Part shown: positions 31,063 to 42,533 of the stretch, piece after piece
Layout of the letters: each line of letters starts with the position of its first letter
How positions within the stretch are numbered: position 1 is the stretch's first letter
From: Plicaturopsis crispa FD-325 SS-3
Lineage: Eukaryota; Basidiomycota; Agaricomycetes; Amylocorticiales; Amylocorticiaceae
Length of the DNA stretch: 64,000 nt
Direction of reading: 5' to 3'
NCBI GenBank assembly: GCA_000827205.1
Contig: KN832561.1
Span: forward strand, 626,042-690,041
Notes under the pieces: generated by a model
What the model was told of the DNA's origin: nothing
What the model saw: the letters and a program-made list of their open reading frames with translations, nothing else
The model's database searches: none
Translations under genes and position numbers: made by a program

Positions 31063-34000
31063 ATGGAGGCCATGCGAAAGCGACTCATGCAAGCCAAAGT
31101 TTCCTGGGGCGCCGAATGCTCGACAGCCTGGATAGCAGCACTCGAGTCGGCGCCTCAAGCCAGACCGGAATCGGAATCGGAATCGGAACGAGCGTCGCCC
31201 TTCGACTCGTCGACCGCCGTCGACGACGCGCCACAAGAAACGTCCTGCGAGATGGACTCTGACTACACGAATCAAGACGACTTTGCGCATAGGAAATCAT
31301 TCATAACGTCCTGGGAGTGGACCGTGGAAAGCCTCGTCGCGTCGGGGCCGCGATTTTTGCCTGTGCCCCGAGTGTCGGCACTTCAATCGCCACAGGAGCT
31401 GCAGGATGCAATCGACAAGCACGAGCGAACTGGAATCCCGTTGGTCATAGAAAATTGGCACAATCACGCGAAATGGCCGAAAGATATATTTGACGTCGAG
31501 TGGTTTCGCGAGCACGCAAACAAAGGTGCGTCCAGTTTACCTCTACCTATGGAATATTTCTTATACTGCAAGTGTACAGAGGCAAATGCGCGTAATGTGC
31601 GCAATTGGAGCGATAGATCCCTGCCAATGCCTGAACTGATAGACATATTGCGTGCCGCGACACCGTTCAGCACTCCAGAAGGTGCGTCGTTATGTGGCCG
31701 GCAAGCTGTGCTCCATGATACTAATGCCTTTGTACGCAGAAACTGAGAGATGGTACGGTAAGGACGCTGAGTGTCCGGAAGCCTGGACAGAGTGGCTCGA
31801 AAAGGGCGGCGTTATTCCACAATCGCTTATTCGATACGGCTCCAACGATCTGCTGCAATACCTCCCGAAAACAGTTCGTATCCTCCTCCCTGTATGCCCC
31901 GTCATTGGAAATGGAAGTTAACACGCGATTTCGTCACAGGGTGACGGTGCTCACGCAGTCGAAACATTGATGTGCTACCTGGGCGTCGGCGATACATTCA
32001 CACCCTGCCACAAGGACCTATGTGGCTCATCTGGCCAAAACATCATGTGCTACACGGAGAACGGTGGCTCGTCCTTCTGGTTTATGACTGAGAGCGCCTC
32101 TGCACCTGCAGCTGCTGAATATTTTCACCGACTGAAGGAGGAGCTGGACCTGGAAACGCATGCAATCACTGTCGATGAGCTTGCCAAGGCACCTTTCAAG
32201 GTCTACGTCGTGGAGCAGAAGCTGGGCGATATGGTTCTTGTGCCGCCGAGGAGTTGTCATCAAGTCGTTAACCATGGGGGAATAACCATCAAGGCGTCTT
32301 GGTCCCGAATGACGCTGAAAGGTCTGACCGCGGCCCTGTATCACGAACTTCCCATTTATCGACGGTGCGTTGGATTGCCGTTCATTATTTGCTAACTACA
32401 ATGCTGATCAGTTTTATCGCGCAGGGTTTGTCGTAAGGAGACTTACCGCGTGAAATCCAATATCTATAGCGCTCTCCAACATTATACATCTGAACTCGAA
32501 GGTACAACAATCAATCCTGGTGAAGGCGCCCCTTCTGTTCGCAATTTGGCTCGGACCGTTCTCGAACTACTCAGAATGCTCGATGACATTCTCGTGGAGG
32601 AATGGTGCGAAGGCCATGGCGCGATGGAGGGCCTGGGGATATCCACACCGACGCCGAACTCGCCCGAAGATTTCTCTGAACACGTCGAATGCGACTTCTG
32701 TGGTGCCGACATATTCCAGAGCTTTTTCGAGTGTCCGAAGTGTCCTCCGCCCGGGGCGATTTCGGATAGCCGGGAGGGCAGCCCGGAGGGCGGTCTTACC
32801 CTGTGTGCAGCGTGCTACGTCGAAGGCCGGAGCTGCGCGTGCGAGATTATGGAGCCGATGCAGTGCCGCCCTTTCAGCAATTTACTGCGGACGCGTAACA
32901 AAGCCATGCAGGTCCTCCGTGACTCTCAAGCAACGGAGGAACTTTTCACAGGTCAGATTGCACTGACCGAGCTTAGCGAGGACCAGCTCTTCAGGTAAGT
33001 GGTACTCTAATAGCTGTTCTGCCTCACCTCTCAATCGGCATGCGGGCCTCGGTAGCCCACCTCCAGACGGCCCTTTGAAGATCTTCGAGGCAGCTTGCAT
33101 TCTTCGAAAGACTCGTCGAGCGATGAGCCTGAAAACCCCTCCTGGAACCGTAAGTCGGATCCATGTCATGCCCTACCGCGATTTCTCATCGAAGCATTGC
33201 ACATATGTAGAAGGCCACACGAAGCTGCACCACCCGAGTTGCACCATCCCATATAGTCCTGCATGCGTCTTCATTACTTTGCAGGAAATGTCACTCCCGC
33301 AAATGTTTCCACCACATCCTTACGGACTCTTACGTCCATTCGGCGGAGGCGATTCTGGCGGGTACTCAATCTGCGGACGATGAGTTCTGGCACGTTCGGC
33401 ACCAGGCGGGGCGTTCAGAGTTCCAAGACGCGAAGGCAGGGCTTGCGCAGGCGGAGAGGGACGGAGTCCGGCCCAATCCGCGGCATAAGCTGGCTGAAAC
33501 AGCGTTGGTCTATAGTACATGCAAGCCGATAGACAAACAGTCGACCTGTCCGGGGTGGTATGACAGATATGTGCAAATCTCCGATGTATGTTGATTGTAG
33601 TCTCTACTCGCTATAGACCTGATTCTCACGTACGAGTTGGAATTCAGATACCTATATCCACCGCGAAGCAGACTGTAGAGATCGTTTTGGAAGAGCTCCC
33701 AAAACCATCCCCGTCTAGTTCCGCCGGCGATCTGTCTCCCCTGGAGGCACTCACTCCATTGTCCTCGCCGGAGCAGATGTTCTCTGCCCTCCCTGAGGCA
33801 AATGACCAGGCAATGGGCGACCCTGTCAGAGCACCGAGTCCCTTGCCTTCCCCGACCTCGTCAGAGCATTCTGTTGGTCCGAAAGTGTTGGCAAAGCTTC
33901 CGGAGTCATCGTCGAGGAAAAGAAAGCGGCCAATGGAGGTTTTCGACGGAGTAGTACTTCCCCCGGTCCCCTCCTCGTCCTTGCGAGGTTTTCGTTCAGA

Positions 34001-36461
34001 GGCGCCGTCAAGACCTCCGACGAGCCAATCCTCAAGCGCTATGGAGGTTGATGCTATGACGGTACGTTCATCTGCCAATCATGTGGCCCAGCGCTCGTGA
34101 CGACAACTATGCTTCCAGTCTATCCAGTCACCCCCGCGAAATGCTGACGCACTGTCGGAGCCTATAGGCCCACCTCACAACAAGAAAGCGAAAGCAAGTC
34201 CGAGCCAACCACTCACTCGGCGAGAACTGAGGGCCGCCAAGAATTTGAATCACTCGACACCAGGCCATCGGCAGATCTCGCGATCGAACCACAGTGTACC
34301 AAGGTCTCCGCAGACTGCCAAACGGGTCCCTTCTGGCAGTGTAGCCTCACCGACTCGTCCCGTCGACATCGCACAGGACAAGCCCCGCGGTGATCGTCCT
34401 AGACCGCAGCCCAAGAAGACTCGGCCGCTAGCGAAAGACTCGGGGCCGTCATCTGAAGCTGGGCCGTCGCACGCAGCTGCTCTTGCGGATAGTATTAGCA
34501 ATGCCCTCCGGACAAAACCCGTCAGCCGCCCTCTGGCCTCGACCAGTGGCACCCAATCCCAGGATCACCGTCCTATTGTAGCAATTCCAGATATCACTAA
34601 ACACACCTCGCAACCTGTCGTCGCGCCACCGCCTGCTGCGCCACCATCCGCCTCTCCGGCCGTGATCGCATCGCCTGCAACTACGTCGCAGCCGGCGGTT
34701 ACGCGATCAGCTCCGACGAGCCAACAAGATTCCGACAAGATCATGAAGCTCATGGAAGACATGAAGTCCTCGCAGGATAGATGGAGGAAAGAAGTGGAGA
34801 AACAAGCTACCGAGAGCCGTGCAGCCGCAGCTGAGGCCATCGAGAAGGTGCACATGCTCGAAAAGAGAATGTCAGAGAATCGCGAGCTCGCAGACAAGGA
34901 TATTCGCCGCATGCAGGAGGACCATAGCGCAAAGGTGGAGAGACTGGAGGCGAAGATAACGAACATGGAAAACGAGTTGAAGGTCAAGAATTCACGGGAA
35001 GCACAGCTCCAGAAGAGCCTCACAGCGTGCCGGAACACTATCGACAAACAAGAGCATAATTTCAAGGCGCATCTCGATTCCCTGCAGAAGCGCGTCAAGG
35101 ACACGCTTAACGAACAGTCTTCAAAATTGCAAACGGAACTCGCCAAAGTTCAATCGCATCTCGATGGCCTGCAAAACCTAATGCCCCTTCAAGCTGAAGT
35201 TAGGGATACTAGGTTAGACGATAATCAAGCTCTTATCAGGGAAGTCATCAATGCTATTCGTTCGACGCCCGCTCCGGTACGCGGTCCAATAGTCATCGAG
35301 CAGAACGCGCTCTCCAATGCAATGTGGGAGGAGCAGATGCAGGAACGGATGAATCTTAGCTGGGGCAGACCAGTGAGTCCGAAGAGTGTTGAGTGCAACA
35401 TCGATCAGGCTAACATGCTGCAGCTCCCGCCAGCAGGGTGGAACACAGGAGCTTGGCAGAACACGAGTGGACCAAATTATCAACAGTTCTCGGGACCCAC
35501 ACCTCTCGCCGGTGTTGGCCCAAGGTTCGGAGACTTTGGGCCTCGCAATAGCAATTTTAAGATGAACAACCGAGGAAAGCCTAGGATGAAATTTTCCGGA
35601 CAATTCCATCCTTCTAACGGTCCCGGAAACTTCCAACGTGCGTTTCGTATCACTGCAATAGTCCGTTAGTCTGACAATATTCCAGAGCGCGCTCAAGCCG
35701 ACATGACTACATCCCGTTTTGAGCCTGATTCACAGCCACGCCCGCAAAGCAGTGGACGGGACACCCAGAAGCGGGACTCGGGCCACCGCAATACGTCCTC
35801 CGCAGCAGGGGGCCAACTTTCTGACACGAACGGAGAGCCTTCCAGATCCTCAACGGGTCATGGCGCCGGTCAAAACGAAAGTACGTGGACTTAGCGCCAC
35901 CTAACCCAGCCTCGGCTAATGCTTCTCGCTGTCGCAGCTCATTCTGAAGATAGACATGGAACCACAAAGGGGCGGAGGAAATCTCGCTTCGAAGATCGTA
36001 TACCGACAGGAGTCGGTGCCAGTCCTGCTACGCCTGAGCCCGAGCCCTCGGAGCATGCCTCTGGAGATGGCCGGAGCCCAGGTAGCCCTGCCGATTTGGC
36101 TGAAAGCGTTCAAAACGAGGCGAGGGGTCCTCCTGCCCGTCCCAACGAGACGCCACGCGACCATCGGCGTGAGTACCTTGATCACATTCTTTATCAAACA
36201 ACAATGGCCCATATGCGTACTTGTGTAGGCTCCCTCTCAGTGGACCACTGGGAGGACAACTACGAGACACCAGGAGACCCTCCTGCAGATCGTGAGCGGT
36301 TGAAGACGCAACCCTCCAAAGAGAAGCACGACGCACGCGACCAGCTCGCCATGAAACCTCCACCGTATATGCCTCCAGGTAAATAATCATGAATCATGTT
36401 CGACGCTGAAGCTCACGTTCCGTTCGTAGCTGAGAACCCTTGGGCGAATGCAGGCCCATGA
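31063..36461 (+). CDS. JmjC-domain protein with zinc-binding segment and long coiled-coil tail
   Basis: Probable Fe(II)/2-oxoglutarate-dependent chromatin enzyme, nuclear. The ATG at 31063 is chosen because frames further upstream lack an ATG. An N-terminal acidic region and GIPLVIENWHNHAKWP lead to the JmjC fold: LMCYLGVGDTFTPCHKDLCG, GQNIMCYTENGGSSFWFMT, then GDMVLVPPRSCHQVVNHGG. The likely metal ligands are His and Asp of CHKD and His of SCHQ, so activity is plausible. A Cys-rich segment follows (ECDFCGADIFQSFFECPKCP, later LCAACYVEGRSCACEI), then KLAETALVYSTCKP and PGWYDRYVQISD. A canonical GTATGT...TTCAG intron at about 33586-33650 bypasses a stop and joins to IPISTAKQTVEIVLEELPKP, followed by a Ser/Pro-rich region and a coiled coil (about 34730-35180). 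The tail ends AENPWANAGP at 36459-36461. About ten introns. JmjC subfamily not assigned. Confidence 0.8.
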
Positions 36462-37044
36462 TCGTTTCTGTGGATCCTATCATGTCTTGTCCGGACGGAA
36501 TCTGTCACTATCCTATGCTCAAACTTGCATGCTTTGTATCTGTTTTCTGGAAGGACATCATTATGCGTTTTTGCTGTCTTGCAGTATATTCCATCTTGCT
36601 ATCCATGTCTGTCTGTCATACCTTCCATATCTACATATCCTTGTATGTGTATACCCTACCTATCACTTCGGAGTCGTCTGGACCATGATCAACCGGATAC
36701 AAGTCTACCTACCTCTACGTATACCTTAGTACATACTCACCTCACACTGGCACCTACGGATTTCCCGATCCCAGTCTACGCGTATAGATTCAATTTATCG
36801 CTACTCTGAGCTTCACCCCGGGAAAGATAGATTTATGGCCACATCCAACACTTGAATCGCCATCGATGCCTAATGGTAGAAGATTATCGAAAGAACTAAG
36901 AGCGGGGTATAAGAGTAGCAGGTAATGATTGGATATGTGGCGGCCTCTGGGACGCGGAGAACGAGGGCAAAGCATGAAGACTAGCTGTAGTGGGGGGCAT
37001 GACGAATCCAAAAGGATGAAGGGAGATAAATGGAGAGGAGTAGA
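36462..37044. other. Convergent 3' region of the JmjC and casein kinase genes
   Basis: 583 bases with T-rich, low-coding sequence that fits two 3' untranslated regions. No other feature is seen. Confidence 0.45.
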
Positions 37045-38986
37045 TCAACCACACCGACATGTGAGGATCCGCCACAGACCACCCTTCGGCCGCGGCTCGC
37101 CATCCTGGCCAAACTCGTCCCCGTGAGAGACGCCAATGTCCCCGCCCCGCGCACGCACGGCACTCACAGCTGGCGGCGCTGCGCCGACACTCGACACCAT
37201 CGGCGACGCACGGCCGTACTGCTGCCCGTTGTACGCGTCCTCGTATTCCTGGCCCCCGTGAGCGTTAGCGTATGGGTGCGCGCCGCCCTGGCTGGCACGA
37301 TTCTGCGAGCCCACCGGGACATTCACCTGAGCAGCAGCAGACCCCGGGGTCTGTTGACCTGATGTGTTCGCGCCCCCGGGAGTGAGCGCAGCAGGAACTT
37401 TCCGCTGCTTTGAGCCATGGCGGACAAGAGCCGGGGACGGAGGAACGATTGCTTGAGACGCACGCCGTCGCTGCTCCGAGTCCCGGCGGCGGTCCTGAGG
37501 GCCTTGCGGTATACCGGCATTCTGTATTTGGGACAAGATCTGGTTCTGGCCCTAAGGGTGGAGTAAGATTCCCCGTTGCATGAAGTCTTGGTTATGCTTA
37601 CCATCGCCCCGTCTAAGCCCCGTCCGCCTGTAATATGCATTAGATGGTTTCAAGCGTCTTAAGCAGCAACCAGCACATACCATTCAGCATATTCCAGTCG
37701 AAGACACCGTCATCTACGTCGTTGTTGTTCTTCATGACCTTCGAAAAGAGTTCCCGCAAGAATTCATAATCGGGTGCTTCCTCAAAACCAAGCTTCCGGA
37801 CATAGTTCAGGTAGATACCGAACTCCTCTGTGGTGATAGCAAATTTAGCCATGGTCAGTCACTATTCAGACAGAAGAGAACGCACCGGGATAGCCCTCGC
37901 ATAATTCCTTGATAGGCGTTGTCTGCTTCTTCTCCCCGATCTTTTCGTATTTCTGTTTGTTCGTAGCGGCTTTGAGACCTTGCCACGGTAAGCTCCCGCG
38001 CAGAAAATACATAAAGACGTGGCCAAGAGCTTCTAGGTCGTCTCGTCGTGATTGTTCTGTTGCGTGGTACGGTGAGCACCGTTGAGCGCAGACAGAGTGT
38101 AAGGCATACCTCGGCCCAAGTGTGTGTTAATGCTCATGTACCGTGCGGTACCGCTTAAGCTCTTTCTTTCGCGGTACGGTATATGCTGCTTCGTCTTCGG
38201 ATCCCGATATTGCTTCGCCATTCCAAAGTCGACCACATGGATAACTGGCAAGGCAAACTTTGTGAGCGCATACTCATTCCGTCAATTAGGTTGCGGCTCA
38301 CTGTTGGCACCCTTAGTCCCCACTCGACCGATCAGGAAGTTGTCCGGCTTGATATCCCGGTAGATGAGGTTCTTCTCATGGATAGTTTGGACACGGGAGA
38401 GCTGGGAGAGGTTGAGGTTGAGTGCGGTTCCGTGGTGATACGTGAAGGATTTACCATCTGCCGTGCTGCCATGCAGACAGTCTTCACCGAGAACTTCCGT
38501 CCACACATGTCGAAGAGATCCTCCAGACTTGGCCCCAGGAGATCGATAACCAGAATATTATGCAGTCCCTCTTGTCCAAAGTGGTAGATCTGAGGTATGC
38601 CCGCTGGAGGTGGGGCCAATAAGGCTATGATACGGCCATACAAAGGAAGGCGGACGTACGACAGCCGGCCAGGATACGATACGAACGACATTCGTCACGC
38701 AGTTGCGGCGCCTCTGCTTTCCTAGGTTCCTGTTATAGCGTACGACGGGACTGAGCTCACAGCAATGTACAGACAAACATATGATACGCACGAATTTGAT
38801 GGCCACCGTCTGCGAGTTAAGCAGATTCGTGCCTTCACACGGCGTCAGGCCGGGCGCACTTAACGTCAAGGCAGACTACGCACCTTCGAAGATCACCCCG
38901 AAACTGCCTTCACCGATTTTCTTGCCCACGCGGTAATGGACGCCGACAATGTTCGCGGTAGAGGACGAATTGGTGTGAGAGGACAT
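37045..38986 (-). CDS. Casein kinase 1 (YCK/cki-type, probably palmitoylated)
   Basis: Ser/Thr protein kinase of the CK1 family. The ATG at 38984-38986 gives [20 protein letters not shown], then [14 protein letters not shown], the ATP loop. VAIKF carries the ATP lysine. [20 protein letters not shown] and [20 protein letters not shown] are classic CK1. The catalytic loop is [17 protein letters not shown] reads [20 protein letters not shown], and [20 protein letters not shown] is the CK1-specific segment. The kinase domain ends near FDWNMLNG. The C-terminal region is Gln/Gly/Pro-rich and ends ILTCRCG at 37045. The terminal cysteines suggest membrane anchoring by palmitoylation, as in plasma-membrane yeast Yck1/2. 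That anchoring is inference. About eight introns. Intact. Confidence 0.93.
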
Positions 38987-39407
38987 CTCGTCGGTTTCGG
39001 TTGCGGGCCACGGCTAGATAAATGCACTACCAGAGCTGGTTTGCGGTATCGTGTGTGTGGGCAGAGCTGTCGGTAGGGTATCCGCAGAGAAAAGGAGAGT
39101 TAGGGCCCGGGAGGCCTATTATCTGGGTGGCAGGAAATACGGCGCACGCAAACAGAAGGTCGACAGATACTGGATTGCCTTATTCGGACCCATCTGTCCC
39201 ACTCGCCTCGTTCCGACTGGCCTTGTATTTTTGGAATTTTTGTGGCAAAACGCCGTGCAGACTGCTTTGTTGTCTTCCACCAGAAAATTTGTATACATCG
39301 ACAGCCTCAGTATCAGCTAATGTACGGAGTTGTTATATTTGAAACAGTAGTACTGTGGCACAGGATATGAAAGATGGATGAATGGTCGTGAGAGTGCGAG
39401 GGTTCGT
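38987..39407. other. Intergenic region between Ran 3' end and CK1 start
   Basis: 421 bases with no supported gene. It should carry the CK1 promoter and the Ran 3' untranslated region. Confidence 0.45.
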
Positions 39408-40559
39408 TTACAGATCGTCGTCTTCTTCGGGAAGGGGGACAGCCTCTGCCTGCAATGCGCACGGATGGTTAGCACGTCATCTCTGGACAGCCGGGACCGA
39501 CGTACCTGCTGCAACTCCCTGTTGTACTGCGCCATCAACTCAGCGTCAACGGCAACTTCAGCGGGGGCGAGCGCGGGGGCGGCGACAAACTCGAGGGTAG
39601 GGTTTCTGTAAACACGAAGGCAGCTCAGTGAGGCGCCATACCCTTGAGTAGAGTATGTTTACTGACCCAACGAGTTTCCTTGCGAGCCACAGGAAGGGTT
39701 TTTCGAAGTTGTAGTTGGATTTGGCGGAGATCTCGAAGTACTGGAGGTTCTTCTTCCTGTGGAAGGTAACCGCACCAGTCTTCACTTTGCGCTCCTACGA
39801 GTAGTAGTGACTCAAATCAGACAGCCGATCGTGGCGGCGCGAGATACATATCGTAGGCCCACCTTGACATCGACTTTGTTTCCGCACAGCACGATGGGGA
39901 TGTTCTCGCAGACACGCTCGAGGTCACGGTGCCAGTTGGGCACGTTCTTGTATGTGATTCGTGACGTGACGTCGAACATGATGATGCCGCACTGGCCCTG
40001 GATGTAGTATCCGTCCCGGAGACCACCAAACTTCTCCTGTCCGGCGGTATCCCAGACGTTGAAGACGATCGTGCCGAAGTTGGTGGTGAACTGGAGAGGG
40101 TGGACCTCCACACCAAGGGTGGCTAGACAAAGCAAAAACAATGAGTTGAGTTCGTTCCACCGCGCGGAATATGCGACACAAAGGAATCAAATAGCGCGAT
40201 ATTGCGGCACGTACCGATGTACTTCTTTTCGAATTCACCAGTCAAGTGACGCTGAGGAGGAACGATGATCAGTATGCGATCTGGTGCGATTGGGTCCGGC
40301 GCGTGCGAGACACACACCTTGACAAAGGTCGTCTTTCCGGTGCCTCCATCTCCGACTACACATCATCATCCAGCATCGTGCACATACGAGGACACCCAGT
40401 GAGTTTTTGAGGACGAAACGCGACGAAAACGCCACATCGGAACATCGATGAAAGGAAATGCAGAAAAGCGCGTTAGCAAGCGCCCGAGCGCCGCAGGCAT
40501 CCTAATTCAAACGCACCAAGAACGAGTTTGAAGGTGGGGATATTTTGACCTTCAGCCAT
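39408..40559 (-). CDS. GSP1: GTP-binding nuclear protein Ran (GSP1/spi1)
   Basis: Small GTPase that drives nucleocytoplasmic transport and spindle assembly. The ATG at 40557-40559 gives [15 protein letters not shown] long first intron separates it from [20 protein letters not shown], the P-loop. Switch I contains [16 protein letters not shown], switch [33 protein letters not shown] gives the NKxD base-recognition motif and [20 protein letters not shown] the SAK motif. The C-terminus is PLPEEDDDL with TAA at 39408-39410, the acidic tail diagnostic for Ran. No prenylation cysteine is present, as expected. About six introns. Intact. Confidence 0.97.
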
Positions 40560-42533
40560 TATGAATCTCTATGAAGATGAGAGTATAGAAAGAGGAGAGG
40601 AAAGCTGCAGGCGAAAGCGGATGGTGGAGGTAAGAAGAATGAAGAAATGTGGCTGATAAGGTTTTCAGCTGTGGCGCATCTTCGCGGACCCGCAAGCACC
40701 TCGAGTCGTTATTACTGCGACAGACTCAGACAAACACTTTGTTTCCCCTTTGCTTGCATTTTATCCCGCACGGCACAGACGAACGATAAAAAGGGAGCCC
40801 TTCATTAACTCCCCAGCGCAGGTCTTCACCGGTAGCAACGAACGACCGTGGCCTTTGCCAAAGGCAATTTTACGACACGCGGAATTTCAAAGGTCGTCGA
40901 TGCTTTTGACTCTGAGTCCGACTACTCATCTACAATGATAATGAACTGATAATGGAAATCCGGTAAACTGTATAGGTATCAGCACCGTGTGCACACACTG
41001 ACTCTGCGGTGGCGCTGGATGTTTCTTGCGAGCCTCGAAGGATTGCGTCCTGGGAGTCTGGGACTCCTGCAACTCGCATCGAGGTGTGTCTATGCCAATG
41101 CATATTTTCCAAGAATAGTAGCGGAAGGTAGAGCATACGTGCTGCCTAAATCGTTAATGCTGCCTTTCGCCTTTTGAGACAGATCGACAATTTGCACGAA
41201 TAGTATTATAGGTAGGCTCATCCACGCTGATCCTAAGGCTTGGGGATTTTTTGACGAATATCCTCCTCACGCAGATGTTCAATGGAGAGGATTTACACTT
41301 GGTTCCTGCAGCCCGACCTCTGAACACGGCCCCCCTCATATTGCCCTGAGCTATGGAAGCCTGCGGACACGCTCTTGCCATGGACTTCCTCTACCAAGTC
41401 CTTATACACACCCACATCGCCCTCTTGCAAATTCATGGCGTCGAACCGCTCCTTATATGAAAAACGCCTCGCGGTAAAAACGTGGCGTGCACCTAGCAAT
41501 GCGCGAGGACGAGATAGAGGCTCGGCTTGCCGATCGGCGACATCGCGAGTGGATGGTAGTCGGATTTTGTCGGTCCTCAGCGCTTAGGGTGGAGTCCTTG
41601 ACTGCGGCGGTTACTCTGGATCCATCTCTCCTAAATCATCGGAATTTCGTGGCTCTGTACGCGGAGCTAGCGAGTTCCACTGGGCACAGAATTTCGAGAA
41701 TATGTACGATGTATGGGCGGGCGGTTGTAGACACAATATATTCAGGCCAGCGCTAGTAGTCTCCGTTCAGGCGTTGGGCTTGTTGGACCGCGCATTTTAT
41801 GCATGTAAACGTTCGACTGGTCGCACGTTGCACTCTTGTCCGTCAAAACGCAGTGTGCGTTTCTTGATCGTCCTTATCTGATAACGTCTTAGAACCGAGA
41901 CGAGTTGGAGCTACTCAGCAGCTGGCGTCAAACGGTACCGGCGAAACCCTCTAATTTTAGTGGATCCTAGAATAGAGCGACTGCGCACTGCAGTGCGCAG
42001 CAGAAACAAGTCTTCGAGTCATGAAGAGGAGGTGCCGGACGACAAAGTGGATTCAGCCACCAACAAGTCCGAGTCCGAAACGAGCGGACTTTCAAATCAA
42101 ACAAGAATGACATTCCGCGAAATTGCCCCACATTATTTCTATCTCTTTATTTCAATGGAAAATCGGCAATACAGCTCGCAAAAAGTCTCCATGACATTTG
42201 TATACAAGCTTCTGGCTATCCCAGTGGCTGATTTATGTACAGAGAATAGACTCTGCAATGGTGCGTATGCACGCAAAGTATAAATCTTTGACTCCGAACG
42301 GGGTAGCCCACGCGACGCGGATGTTGCTGACATGTGTTCGCTTAGTGTGACCGGCCGACCTTAAAAATAAAAAAGACATGCAATTTGAGATGAAGTCCCT
42401 ATATCGGACTGCAGGAAGACTTGCGTCAACGGCCGGCTCCAGTTTCATACTTATAGCTGCTTGAGACCTGCGTGAGGTCGCTCGTCCCTCTTGACTCTCG
42501 CCCTCACTGTCCAAGTGCGATACCCTCGTCAAT
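40560..42533. other. 2-kb region without a supported gene
   Basis: It lies between the divergent Ran and MFS starts. A minus-strand frame ending near 41293 (SYKERFDAMNLQEGDVGVYK, DLVEEVHGKSVSAG) looks coding-like, but it has no ATG and no clear splice partner. A plus-strand frame at 41960-42283 begins at GTG. These may be remnants of a decayed gene. The last 200 bases before 42534 should hold the MFS promoter. Confidence 0.35.

Noticed and set aside
33592-33594. Stop codon that would end the JmjC gene
   Set aside because: It falls inside a canonical GTATGT...TTCAG intron of normal length, and the next exon continues in frame. Kept as a checkable point.
34565-35146. Long open frame opposite the JmjC-protein coiled coil
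   Set aside because: The plus strand has a clear heptad-rich coiled coil in frame; the antisense frame is Ser/Cys-rich with no motif.
41960-42283. Small gene on the plus strand upstream of the MFS gene
   Set aside because: The frame begins at GTG, has no family motif and no splice signals supporting it.
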